A DNA stretch of 64,000 nucleotides, taken from NCBI RefSeq assembly GCF_030272615.1, contig NC_081406.1:470570400-470634399 (forward strand). Direction: 5' to 3'. Position numbers and translations under genes: made by a program. The stretch is from Cryptomeria japonica (taxonomy: Eukaryota > Streptophyta > Pinopsida > Cupressales > Cupressaceae). The notes below the pieces were generated by a model, which saw only the letters and a program-made list of their open reading frames with translations, made no database searches and was not told where the DNA came from. How positions within the stretch are numbered: position 1 is the first letter of the stretch; every line of letters starts with the position of its first letter. This document shows, piece by piece, positions 36,446-47,657 of the stretch.

Positions 36446-38075
36446 TGTAACGTCATAAATTGTATGCACTTGCTAAAGCAGTACAATTTAACACCTAGTT
36501 TAGCACCCGCCTTGGCGCAGTTGCACTTTGCATGGCATTTCCCCTTTAGCACTTAATTAATCAAATTAATTAGGTCTAAAGGTTCTATTTCACCATTTTC
36601 CACATCACAAAGTCGGGCCCTTTCATTAAAGCGTGCCCCTTTCATTTTATTCCTCCAATACATCACTTAATCAAAAACCCTAATTAAGCCTTATTCTGAT
36701 CTTGGGGGCTTAATTTCGGGGGTCAAAACATCTCGAAATCACCTGTAACTTCGGGATTCTCTCTAAAATCATCATATCTGATGGCCTTGAAAATTTGGTG
36801 AAAAGTTGTCAGGACCGTGGCGCCCGGAGTGCACACGGTCCCGGACATTTTTCCCGAAATTTTAGGAGCGCGATCCAATCATAAAATAAAGCTTAACCCC
36901 AAGAAATTGGCGGGATATTCAATCTCTAGGTCGGCCAAAAGACGAAATTGCGACCTAGGGTTTCATACATAAGAGCTCTCTTTCTTCATTTGAAGGGATC
37001 CGATTTTTGTTTTCAGGAACTTCATATGCAGCGAAAGAGCAGATCTTTAAAGACTTCAACATCTTACAACATCCCTCTATCAAGCATTTATTAATTCCAT
37101 TTATCCATTTAGGGCTTGGAAGACATTGAAGAACAATAGGAGATTACCGACTGAAGATTGGCTTGTACTCCTCCCTTGAGGGTTGGGTATGATTTCATGT
37201 TGTTTTCATGTCTTTACATAAGCTTCAATACATCATTTATTCATGTTTTAGATCACTTTGCATCTTGATTTAGAGCATTTACGTTATCATTTACAAGCAA
37301 TTAGGGTTTACTTTCTAGGTTGCTCTAGTTTGCTTTCTTGCATTTTAGGACCTTGCACACACACTAGGTCTGCACACACAATACATATTACAAAACAACT
37401 TGGCTATTCGTGGAGGTGGAAATCACCGAAGCGGGGGTTTGACTAAGGCAAAACCCTATATAGCCGCCCATACACCCTTTTTCAGATATCATTGCAGGTT
37501 TCAGGATTCAGATGACGCCGCGGGATACAGATCTAGAGAGAGAAGGTCAAGACAACACTCTATATCAAATTGCAGAGCAGAAGACTGGGACAGGGGCGTT
37601 GGGCGCCCTGGGCCCTGGGACAGAGGCGCTGGGCGCCCTGGTCCTCCGGACAGACAACTTTTAGACAGCTTTCCGACAGTGTTCCAGAGTGCAGAACAAC
37701 AGTTTCCGGTGCAGTTTTCAGGACAGTGGCGCCCGCGCCCCCGTCCCGAACATTTTCAGTCCGATTTTGACTCCGGGTACACATCTGCATTCTTATTTCA
37801 TCCTTGTATTTACAGCTGTTCATTGTTTAATCTCAATTCTGCAATCTTGTTATTAGTTCATACTTGCATTTTGGGATTAGGGTTTGAACTTACATTACTT
37901 GATCTTACAATTTCAACAAGGGAATAGAAATCCTAATAGATATCCCGTGGCTCTCTCTTTCACAAAAAGAAGTAGCCAATTGTGTGATATCTCTAGGCTC
38001 TTTCGTATTCCGTAATGTGTGTCAAAAGGTAGGATTAGGGCATGATTAACCTAGTCTCACTTTTTCCCCCACACA
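36446..38075 (+). repeat. Tat element 5' LTR
   Basis: This 1630-bp LTR starts TGTAACGTC and ends CCCACACA. It contains GC-rich GGCGCC units at about 37580-37650 (two copies, against three in the 3' LTR) and further GGCGCC-containing motifs near 36820-36845 and 37725-37745. Open frames across the LTR (for example 37400-37927) arise from this GC-rich tract and are not taken as genes. Confidence 0.93.
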
Positions 38076-38078
38076 TTT

Positions 38079-38096
38079 TGGTGAACCCGACGTGAA
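38079..38096 (+). other. Tat element primer binding site (tRNA-Trp type)
   Basis: TGGTGAACCCGACGTGAA starts three bases after the LTR. Its reverse complement equals the acceptor/T-arm end of plant tRNA-Trp plus CCA, as I recall that sequence. Confidence 0.75.
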
Positions 38097-38242
38097 TCTA
38101 TCATTGCTTCCTCTTGCATTGAATTTGTTAGATCTAGATCTAGATTTAGTGTGTTTTCATTTTATTTTCATTAAAAAGAAAAAGAAAAAAAAAAGTGTGT
38201 TTCTTTGCATTGGGTGTTTAAGTTTTGTGTAATCTTTTCAAA

Positions 38243-40552
38243 ATGTCAGATTTTTATTTGCAAAATGTTCATGCTTTCGATGATTATTATGAGTATAGCC
38301 AAGACGAATTAGATGAAGCTTTAGATGAGTTTTTAAACCCTAAAGATGCCAAACCTTCATTTTACCAAAAACTCATAAACCTTGTTACTATGCCATTTCG
38401 TTGTGATGAGAAAGATAAGTTGAATGAGTCCTCTCAAGGGTACATTCCTATCAACTCTTCCACTAAATCTAGTAACATGGTTGTTTTCACCAATCCCCTC
38501 TATGAGGAGATGTCTCCTTTTGAATCAAAAGATAAACCTTTCAATAGATATGAACATGCTTTGTTGGATGATGCTCTTGATGACTTTGTGGCTTTATCGA
38601 AATCTTTAAACAAGAACAAAACTTCTAAATTAGTTAACATGATAAACTTGAATGAGCATAAAAAGCCTCTCTTTGAAGTCCAAGGAGCTTATCCTTCTCC
38701 CACCTTTCAAAGTCCTAAAACACCTCTCCTTATTGTCCAAGGAGGGTATGATCATGATTCCTTTCGTACTCCGAATAAACGAATCATCACTGTGCAAGGA
38801 AGAAAACCTATAAGTCCTTATAATTATGCCAAGCAAATAACTAGAGAGAGTTATCATGCGGTTGCCCATACTTATCACACCAGAAATAATAGGCAACCTA
38901 GTCCTCCTCCTGTTATTCCAGTTTCCCTTCCTAATCCTCAACCAATTCTTCCTCAAGCTCCACGTATTTCACAAGTTCTTAGTAAGGAATATGATCTCAT
39001 AGAACAACTTAAAGCTACCCCTGCTAAGATATCCCTTTGGGATTTGATTCAAACTTCTTCCGCTCATCATGGAATGTTACAAGATGCCTTGAAAGATTTG
39101 AATGTTCCTCCACCGAATACATCTAGTAATATAGCATCTTTGGTTAACTCTGTGATGAATCCTAAAGCTCAAATTGTGTTTACCCAAGATGAGTTGCCTA
39201 CTAGCGAAATCCAACATCAATATGATCCCTTGATGATTGTGGTTATCATGAAAGACACGGCTATAAGGCAAACACTAGTAGATAATGGCTCTGGTCTTAA
39301 TGTGTGTAGCATTAATCTTTTGCATAAGATGAATGTGGATACATCCTTAATTGAACCGGACTCTCGTCCTATTTGAGGCTTTGATAATGTGGCTAAAACT
39401 TCATTAGGTACTAGCACCTTACCCATCACAGTGGGGCCTGTTACTTTGCCTACACCTATCCATGTTATGTCGAGAAATCTAACGTACAACTTGCTACTGG
39501 GGAGACCTTGGATTCACAGTATGCAAGCTGTCCCTTCTACATGGCATAGACAAGTTAAATTTATTTATAACAATAAGACATATACCTTGATAGGTGATAC
39601 TAATTTTCAAGCTTGTTTGCAAACATCCACTTCTAAGGGGGGTTCTTCTAAGCCGTCCTCATCTAGTGATGAATCTTTAAATAAGATACCTATCAGTGAA
39701 TCCTCGCTCTCCGATGATCAAAATTCTTTGGATGAGTCTGGAGCTCTTGGAGAAGATTCTTCTCGACTTGAAACTACCCATAAGAAGGATTTTGATCCTG
39801 GGAAGATCCTCGAAGACGACGATTGGGGATCCCTTGATTTTAATCCTACCTTTGTGGGTGAATATAAGGTTCCTTCTAGAGAAATTAAAGTTGAAAAGAA
39901 GGAAGAAGCTGAAAATCATAAAGTTGAAAAGAAAGAAGAAACTAAAAATCAATCAACCTTACCTGAATCTATGAGTAATAATTTTGTGGCCGCCTCTCAA
40001 ACTTCTTCTCCTCACATCTCTAATTATGAAGAGTTTGATTCTTTGTCTTATGAAAAACCACCTTCTCTTCCTGAAATGGCTGATCGTTATGGTCGTGGTT
40101 TTCGCATTTTTGCTAAGCATGGGTATCATGGAAAAGGTTGTGGTGCTCATGAACAAGGGATAAGAGTTCCTCTAGAGACTAATTTTCACAATTATGCCTT
40201 TGGACTTGGCTTTAATCCCTGCAAACGTACTAAAGCTTCTAAAAGACCATGCATTAGTGTTAATGCTATCTCTACATCTTTATCAATACAACATCCTGAG
40301 TATATTGATGGGGATCCTTCGTGTGCCTGTGCTTTGGATGTCTTCCCTACCGACGATGCTTTAGCTGAGTTCATGGGAGCCTATGACACTCTTCCTCGTT
40401 ATCATCACAATAGGGGACTCCCTTATTGTTTGAACACTGAAGCCTATTTTGGAAAAGAGATTGATAATGATGAGATTGTGAAAGAATTCCCTTAGTTAAA
40501 GGATACTCCTCAACAAAGTAATCTTCTCATAAGTGACACCACTGATGTTAAG
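38243..40552 (+). pseudogene. Tat element gag, protease and G-patch region
   Basis: Translation starts at the ATG at 38243. The N-terminal half is an acidic Gag-like region without a clear zinc knuckle. The protease has LVDNGSGLNVC (about 39277-39310), the DNGS variant usual in the Tat group, and the GRPWIH motif near 39499-39516. A glycine-rich G-patch-like segment follows (DRYGRGF...HGYHGKGCG, about 40083-40150). Two in-frame stops, TGA at 39374-39376 and TAG at 40493-40495, each fit one C-to-T change from CGA and CAG. Otherwise the frame runs unbroken into pol. Confidence 0.9.
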
Positions 40553-43500
40553 ATGGATCCTTGCAATAAAGAGAAAGTCATTAAAATTGGGAAATGTTTG
40601 GATGAAGAGGAACAGAAACAATATGAAGAACTATTGCATGAATTCCCTGAGATCTTTGCTTGGGCATATTCTGACATGCCTGGTATAGATCCTAAGATCG
40701 TTACTCATAATATTGTCTTAGTTCCTAATGCTAAGCCCGTGAAACAAAAGATTCGAAAAATGAATCCTAAGGTGGCTCTGCTTGTTAAGGCTGAGATTGA
40801 AAAATTATTGGAGGCTGGATTTATCCACCCTATTGACTATTCCCCATGGATTTCAAATATTGTCGCTGTGGCTAAACCAGATAAAAAAATAAGAATGTGT
40901 ACTGACTTTCGGGATCTAAATAAGGCTTCTTTAAAAGATGATTTCCCTCTTCCAAACATTGACATGATAGTTGATTCTACGACAGGACATGCCTTGTTGT
41001 CCTTCATGGATGGTTTTTCAGGATACAATCAAATTTTTATTAACCCTCAAGATCAATTCAAAACCGCTTTCACTACTCCTTGGGGTACGTTTTGTTGGAT
41101 AATGATGCCTTTTGGACTTAAAAACACCGGTGCAACTTATCAACGAGCGATGACCCTTATCTTTCATGATTATATGCATAAGATTTTAGAGGATTATGTT
41201 GATGATATTTTGGCCAAATCCTTTCTTCGCATGGATCATGTTAAAATCCTTCGTCAAATCTTTGAAAGAATTCGTAAATATCACATGCGCTTGAATCCCC
41301 GAAAATGTGTTTTTGGTGTGGATAGTGGAAAACTATTAGGATTCATAGTTTCGCATCGTGGGATTGAGGTGGATACTAAGAAAATAGATGCTATTGTCAA
41401 CATGCCACCTCCTAGAAATGTGTCTCAACTTAAAAGCTTACAAGGAAAGATTCAAGCTATTCGTAGGTTTGTGTCTCAGCTTGCGGATCGTACCTTTCCT
41501 TTTACTCAACTTCTTAAAAAGGATATCACTTTTCAATGGAATGAGGATTGTCAGCAAGCATTTGAAGATTTAAAAGTGTATTTGGCTAGTCCTCCTATTC
41601 TTCAACCTGCCGAACCTTCTAAACCCTTCCTTCTGTATACAGCTGCTTCCTCTCATGCTCTCGTAGCATTGTTGGCACAACATGATAAAGATGGTAAGGA
41701 ATGTCCAGTTTATTACATAAGTCGTACCTTACTCGATTATGAGACCCGATATTCTGCGATAGAAAGACAATGCTTGGCCTTGGTATTTGTGACTCAGAAA
41801 TTGAGACATTATCTTTTAAATTCAGAAGTCCATGTCATGGTAAAGTTTGATCCTTTGAAGCATCTTTTCTCTAAAACTGATTTATCAGGACGTCTAGCTA
41901 AGTGGGTTATGATGTTAACTGAATTTGACCTTAAATTCGTTTCACAAAGAGCAATTAAAGGACAAGCATTGACCGATCACTTAGTTGAGGCCCCTTCACC
42001 TTTCTCCTTCCCTAACCCTGAGTCCTTTCCTGACGACTTCATTCTTTCTATAGAGAAAGATGAAACTTGGGAGTTATACTTTGATGGCTCTAAGTGTCGT
42101 ACGGGATCGGGGGTAGGTGTTGTTCTGATTTCTCCTACAAAGAAACCCATTCCCTTATCCTATCATCTAAATTTCCTGTGTACCAATAACATTGCTGAGT
42201 ATGAGGCTCTTATAGCCGGAATAAAAGCAGCCTTAGCTCTGAATATAAAACACATACATATCTATGGAGATTCGCAATTGATTATAAGACAAGTAACAGG
42301 AATATATCAAGCAAAACAAGACAAATTATCACAATATAAAGATCTTGCCATCTCTTTATTACAGAAATTTGATTCTTATACCGTGGAACCTGTTCCTCGA
42401 AAAGATAATCGACATGCGGATGCAATGGCATGTGTGGCTTCTCTTGTATCTTTAGAGGACCCTGTGGTTGATCTTAAATTTGTTATTCACAACCTTATTT
42501 CTCCAGCTATTGTAGACGATTCTAGCTTGGTAACATGTTGTGATTTTATAGACTCAGATGAATGGTACTCGCATATCGTAAGATATTTGATCGATGGTAC
42601 CTTTCCTGATTCCGCTAATAGGAACACTAGGGCTAGAATCTGCAAGCTGTCTGCTAGGTATATCATTCTTTCTAATGTCCTTTACCGAAGGGGTTATGAT
42701 GGTCTTCTCCTTCGTTGTCTTAACAAGTTGGAAATCCCTGTTGCTCTTGAAGAGGCACATTCAGGTGCCTGTGGGGGGCATTTTGGGGGCAAATCCTTGG
42801 TTCATAGATTGCTTTGTATGGGATACTATTGGCAAACTATGCAGAAGGATTCCTTTTCATTTGTTAAAAAATGTCATCAATGTCAACAACACAATAATCT
42901 GATTCATGCTCCTGCCCAAGAACTCCGTTCTCAAGTAGCTTCTTGGCCTTTTTCCGCATGGGGTTTGGATCTTATTGGTAAAATCTCTCCTCCTTCATCT
43001 CAAGGACACACCTTCATTATAACCGCAATAGATTACTTTACGAAGTGGGTAGAAGCTATTCCCCTTCGCTCTACCACTGCTGAAGTGATTTGTCAATTTC
43101 TTCTAGAAAACATCATTTCTCGATTCGGGATACCTTCTACTATAATCTCAGATAATGGGACATCATTTAAGAACAAGGACGTGAAGAAATTCCTCGAGAA
43201 GTATCATATCAAACATCGATTTTCTACACCATACTATCCTCAGTCAAATGGTCAAGCCGAATCATCCAATAAGATAATTGAACAAATTCTTCGCAAAACC
43301 ATGAATAAGCATGGTAAGGATTGGAGTAACTAGCTAATCTATGCTCTTTGGGCCTACCGAACGAGTGTATGAATTGCTACGGGAACTACTCCTTATAATC
43401 TTGTTTATGGTGCTGACACTATTATGCCCTTAGAATTAGAGATTCCATCACTTAGGGTTTCTCTCAAAGGTATAGTAGATGATGACTCTTATAGAGAACA

Positions 43501-43822
43501 ACGACTTCAACAGCTTGAGATGCTTGATGAACAACGTATAAACGCTCTTGAGCATATTCAAGCGTATCACAAAACTCTACAACGAAGCTATAATGATAAG
43601 GTTATTCAACGTTCCTTCTCAGTAGGTGACTTAGTCCTCTATGAGAATCAGCGCAATGTGAATGCCTTACCTACAGAAAAGGGAAAATTTAGTCCTAATT
43701 GGCTTGGACCATATATCGTTATTGAGGATTATGGATCAGGTGCTTACAAAATAGCGAATGTAGACGGTACGCCTCTTAAAGAACCTATAAATGCTATGCA
43801 CTTGCGTAGATATTATGCTTAA
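40553..43822 (+). pseudogene. Tat element reverse transcriptase, dual RNase H and integrase
   Basis: The frame is the same as gag. RT: KAEIEKLLEAGFIHP, CTDFRDLNKA, MPFGLKNTGATYQ and the active site YVDDIL (about 41198-41215), all intact. The first RNase H (about 41560-42000) is followed by a second, WELYFDGSKCRTGSGVGVVL with NNIAEYEALIAG and HADAMA (about 42069-42430), the plant-acquired RNase H of Tat elements. Integrase: zinc domain HSGACGGHFG...CHQC, core Asp in WGLDLIGK, Asp in ISDNGTSF, Glu in NGQAESSN. Stops at 43331-43333 (TAG) and 43370-43372 (TGA) precede the C-terminus, which reads on to 43822. Confidence 0.94.
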
Positions 43823-44427
43823 TTCTTCATTCCTTATTTATCTTCTTTTCAAATTCTTCAACATTGGATAATATGTTAGTGTCTCTTAATTAAAGCAAAA
43901 TAGAATTAAATGTTATGTTGTTTAATCTATATTGCTTCGTTCCTGACAAACGTGTCTTCTTACTTTATGGTTTGTCTTGAATTCATTTATGTAAATTGCG
44001 AAAGATTTACATTCCCATTATGCTAGCATATTATACAGTGTCTTTAGGTGTTAAGTAGAATCGTATCATGTTGTGTTTAAATTCAAATTTAAATCACATT
44101 AGTTATATGATTCTTAGACTTAATGCATATGTCTTCCTTATCATCAATGTAGTACTTGATTAAATATTTAATTAAGTCACACATGTATCAATTTAATCAT
44201 GGAGCATTGAGAAATCAATCACATGGAAATTAAATTCTGAACATACATGTACATTTACCAGATGTATTAGATTTAATCAAAACAAAATATACATTGTTTT
44301 AAGCATTAAAGATAACACATTTGAGACAAAAGAGAAGCATGTATATATACATATATATATGTGTGGATCGTATACAAATATAGGTCACTGTATATCCAAA
44401 ATGTGACCTCTCTTTTACATCATAAAA
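43823..44427. other. Non-coding spacer between pol and the antisense gene
   Basis: AT-rich sequence with a short TATATA tract near 44341-44360. No ORF is supported. It would form the 3' flank of both convergent genes and may hold their polyadenylation signals, though I cannot fix them. Confidence 0.6.
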
Positions 44428-47076
44428 TCATCTCCTATCCCTAGGGCTAGTGGCTGGAGAGTGTCGATTGGACGCTCCCTCCTGATCTGGCCGTGAAGGT
44501 GGACCCATGGGTGTGTAGCGCGATACAGACCGTGAGTGACTCCGAGAGGAACTCCTACGATCCCTATCCATAAGGATCGCGTGATAGGTGGTAGCCTCGG
44601 CCTGAGCCGCTGCTAGATCTCGCCGTGCCTGCTGGAGGTCCTCTGATAGGACTCTCTCTCTCTGCCGCGCCTGCTGGAGGTCCTCTGATAGGACTCTCTC
44701 TCTCTCTCCCTCCATATATCTACCTATACTCGGAATGGGGAAAACAAGTCCTCATGCCGACCCGCGTTCCCCTGAGGCCTATAGGCAATCTGTGAGGAAC
44801 TGGGGATCTGTGCTATCATGGAAATGTCTGTCATTGCCTGCTGAATTAAGGAACGCCACTCCTGCACATTAGCTGTGGCAGTAGAACAGATTTTTTGTTA
44901 GTACCATTCTATATCATCAAAACATTAATCAATCAATATAAAACTACTATACCTGGATCTCCCTCACGCCAGTAGGGATCATGATATGGTAGCATCTGTG
45001 CCTGGGCACCACTAGGCTCGCCTCACTCGAATAATCTGTGCACGATGGGTGTGGGCTGGACGGTACTAGGAACAGGTCTCCGTATTGCCTCATGTTCCCC
45101 CTGTTGGGGAATAAGAGGTGGATCCAGAGCTATGGTATCGTCTCCTGAATGGTGGGGAGCTGCATCCGACTCCTCCTCATCATCTCTATCCTCCTCCTCA
45201 TCGTCCTCCTCATCATCCTCATCCTCGTCCTCATCCACATCATCACCTGCATCTCCCTCGTCCTCCTCTCTATCTGTATCCTCCTCCTCCTCCTCGGCAC
45301 TGGGCTGATCGCCTGTAGGTGGATCAGGATCTCCCACCTCCTCATGACCCTCTCCCTCCTCTGGCTCCTCTGACCTGGATCCCTGGTCCTCGTCTTGGTC
45401 TCCATGTCTCCATGGGCTTGGATAGCCTGTCGGATGATCTGGTGGAAAGATAGGACCTGGATATGATCTCATAAACCATGAGACGTACCTGCGCTGTGCT
45501 CCAGGCTCTGCAGAGTAGTCAGTGACTACATCCTGATCAGATCCCTCTAAGTCTGTAGTCTCAATGTCATCTATCATCGGTCTCGCTACTGCTCTAGGTC
45601 TGGGAAGGACCCGCGAGTGTCGAGTATAGATGGGCACATCGGCTGGAACACACTGCTCTAGCCTGAACTGCCTCCGTACTCGGTCGAAGTAGAAAGGGAC
45701 TATGATGTGTGCATATCATCCCCGCAGTAGGCGGTTCCTCTGTAGGCACGCTAACTGTCTCTCCATCCCATCCCATCTGTGCATCCGTAGGTAAGGTCTC
45801 CACACTGTCACCTCGGCTGTCAGTCTGTCAAAAATCACTCTCCAATATAACAAATCTCCAAATCTCCACTCGCTGGTAAGTGGATAAGTGAACACCCTAG
45901 GTCGCTCGCTCGCTGTACTCAGCGGAAAGCCGACGGGCCTGGTGCATGTGAAGTGCTCTAAAATCCACACCTGTAGAAGTGTGCATGTCATCAAACTACA
46001 ACCTTGTCCAAATACATACTCCTCAAGGTCGTGATAGAGATGCGCAAGCATACTCCGACCCCAAGCATACACTCTCCTGTGTCTCTCCATCGCTCTGATG
46101 CACCATGTGAGACCCCCGTGCATGTGTGTCCCTCGCCCATTAGGGCAGACGGCTAGTGCTATGATGGCTATCATAAGGCGTCTCAGAAGGGGTACCTCCC
46201 CTGTAGGATGTAAGAGCCAGCTGACCATGATGCAACCTCTCGTCTCGCTCGGCATGACTCTCCCTATGCAATACACCTGCTCTCTCTGATGATCCTCCGC
46301 TGACCGATCAGTCGTGTATGTAACAGTCGCTCCTCTAATAGGAAGATGAAGTATACGGTACACATCCTCAAGTGTGACCGTCAGCTCCCCTACTGGAAGA
46401 TGAAATGTGCATGTGTCAGGATCCCATCGCTCCATCAATGCCATCAGCATCGCAGGATGGAACCGAATGGCTGGCATGAGGATCACATACCATAATCCTA
46501 CTATCGACAGTGTGTCTCTCTCTGACTGAGTAAGCCGCGGAATTTGATCTCGTAAACTGCAAAGAATATGTCCCGATGTATGCTCTCTCATGTACGGAAG
46601 GCCCTGCAACACAAAAACATAACTGTAATCAGTACTCGATCATCAAAATCGCTAATGCAAACTGTCGAACATCGTGTGCTAGTCCTAAAACCTCTCGCCA
46701 AGCCCTGATTGGGGACCATAGTGTCCTGTTAGGGACCATGGCGCCCTGTCAGGGACCATGGTGCCCTGAGGGGACCATGGCGCCCTGTCAGGGACCATGG
46801 CGCCCTGTCAGGGACCATGGCGCCCTGAAGGGACCATGGCGCCCTTGTCAGGGACCATGGCGCCCTGGGGGGACCAGGGCACCCCATAGGGACCATGGCG
46901 CCCTGGGTGGGCCCCGGGTCAGCCTTCAGGGCCTGCATACGATCACAGAAAAGTCAAAATGCAGAAAATCAAAAGTCAAAGTTTAGTCAACTCACCTCGT
47001 CCAGTGGCTCGTCGTCAATCACGGCCTGGCGTAGGATCTCAACCCTCGTGGGACGCTCTGGTCGTCGTGAAGGCAT
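44428..47076 (-). pseudogene. Antisense plant mobile domain (PMD) gene carried by the Tat element
   Basis: The minus-strand gene model has three exons. Exon 1 (47076-46996) starts at ATG and ends at a GAG|GTGAGT donor. Exon 2 (46603-44953) follows a TTGCAG acceptor in phase and encodes the plant mobile domain (PF10536 family): FHLPVGELTVTLEDVYRIL, the AWGRSMLAHLYHDL region and the PFYFDRVRRQF terminal motif. A very acidic Glu/Asp tail comes next (about 45140-45330). Exon 3 (44872 to about 44428) has a duplicated RERVLSEDLQQAR heptad and a Ser/Arg-rich end. In-frame TGA codons at 45718-45716 and 45025-45023, and a frame change near 44720, suggest loss of function. An in-frame upstream ATG at 47169 is an alternative start. 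PMD proteins are linked to silencing of transposons and genes. Confidence 0.85.
46712..46910. repeat. GGCGCC minisatellite in PMD intron 1
   Basis: Ten copies of a 19-21 bp unit close to GGGACCATGGCGCCCTGTCA lie head to tail inside the proposed first intron (46995-46604). Units vary mainly in the last few bases. The GGCGCCCTGG core also appears in the tandem units of this element's LTRs (about 37580-37650 and 48800-48895). Confidence 0.9.
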
Positions 47077-47169
47077 GATGATAGCTATGTGGGCTCCGCT
47101 GCAATGAACAGTACTCAGAATCAACAAAGTGACAAATGCAAGTGTCTCTTTCAAGGTATATACGTTCAT

Positions 47170-47657
47170 TCCTGTACCTTTATTTTCAAAACCCTAATTT
47201 TCCTCTTTCACTCATTTCATCACAACTTGAGTTTGGGAGATGCGATTTTCAAACCGTTTGTTGCGTAGGAATCATATTTTCATTCCCCTACTATCGGGAT
47301 GTTCCAAAAAGTGCTCTGATGAAGCCTTTTCAGTGAACATCCCTAATCAATACTCTCTTACACAATTTGTCGTAAGTAAACATGCTACCCTGTTTCACCT
47401 CCCTAATAAGAAAGTCGAAACAGGGGGGGGCATACAGCTACTCACAAATTTCATCACTTTCCTTAGTAAGCATTAGGTGATTTTTGTGATCTAACATGTG
47501 TTTTGTAGGGTGCGGTTCCTAACTGTGTACTGCAGATGCCGCTGGGGGCTTCGTCCGACAACTTATGGATATATCCTTTTTCAAATAATGTTTACTTTCT
47601 GTACTTTAGCTTGCATATGCACGTAGTACTAATATGACCGCTAAAGTGGGGGCTAAA
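47170..47657. other. Region between the antisense gene and the Tat 3' LTR
   Basis: No gene is recognised. The segment 47077-47300 is the place for a promoter of the antisense gene, but I cannot identify a definite TATA box. The last bases, AAAGTGGGGGCTAAA at 47643-47657, form the polypurine tract next to the 3' LTR. A G8 run occurs near 47421-47428. Confidence 0.6.

Noticed and set aside
37400-37927. 175-codon frame in the Tat 5' LTR, repeated at 48612-49171 in the 3' LTR
   Set aside because: It lies wholly in the LTR, changes with the number of GGCGCC units and shows no domain; open because the tract is GC-rich.
45045-45405. Ser-, Pro/His- and Arg/Met-rich open frames across the acidic PMD tail
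   Set aside because: They are other-frame and opposite-strand readings of the (GAG/GAT)n-like tract that encodes the Glu/Asp tail; composition is a by-product of the repeat.
46712-46910. Possible CRISPR-like array (regular 20-bp units)
   Set aside because: Units abut without unique spacers and the host is a plant; it is a minisatellite.
46576-46986. Plus-strand frame with a repeated GPW motif, and a minus-strand counterpart
   Set aside because: It is the minisatellite translated; the region is explained as an intron of the antisense gene.
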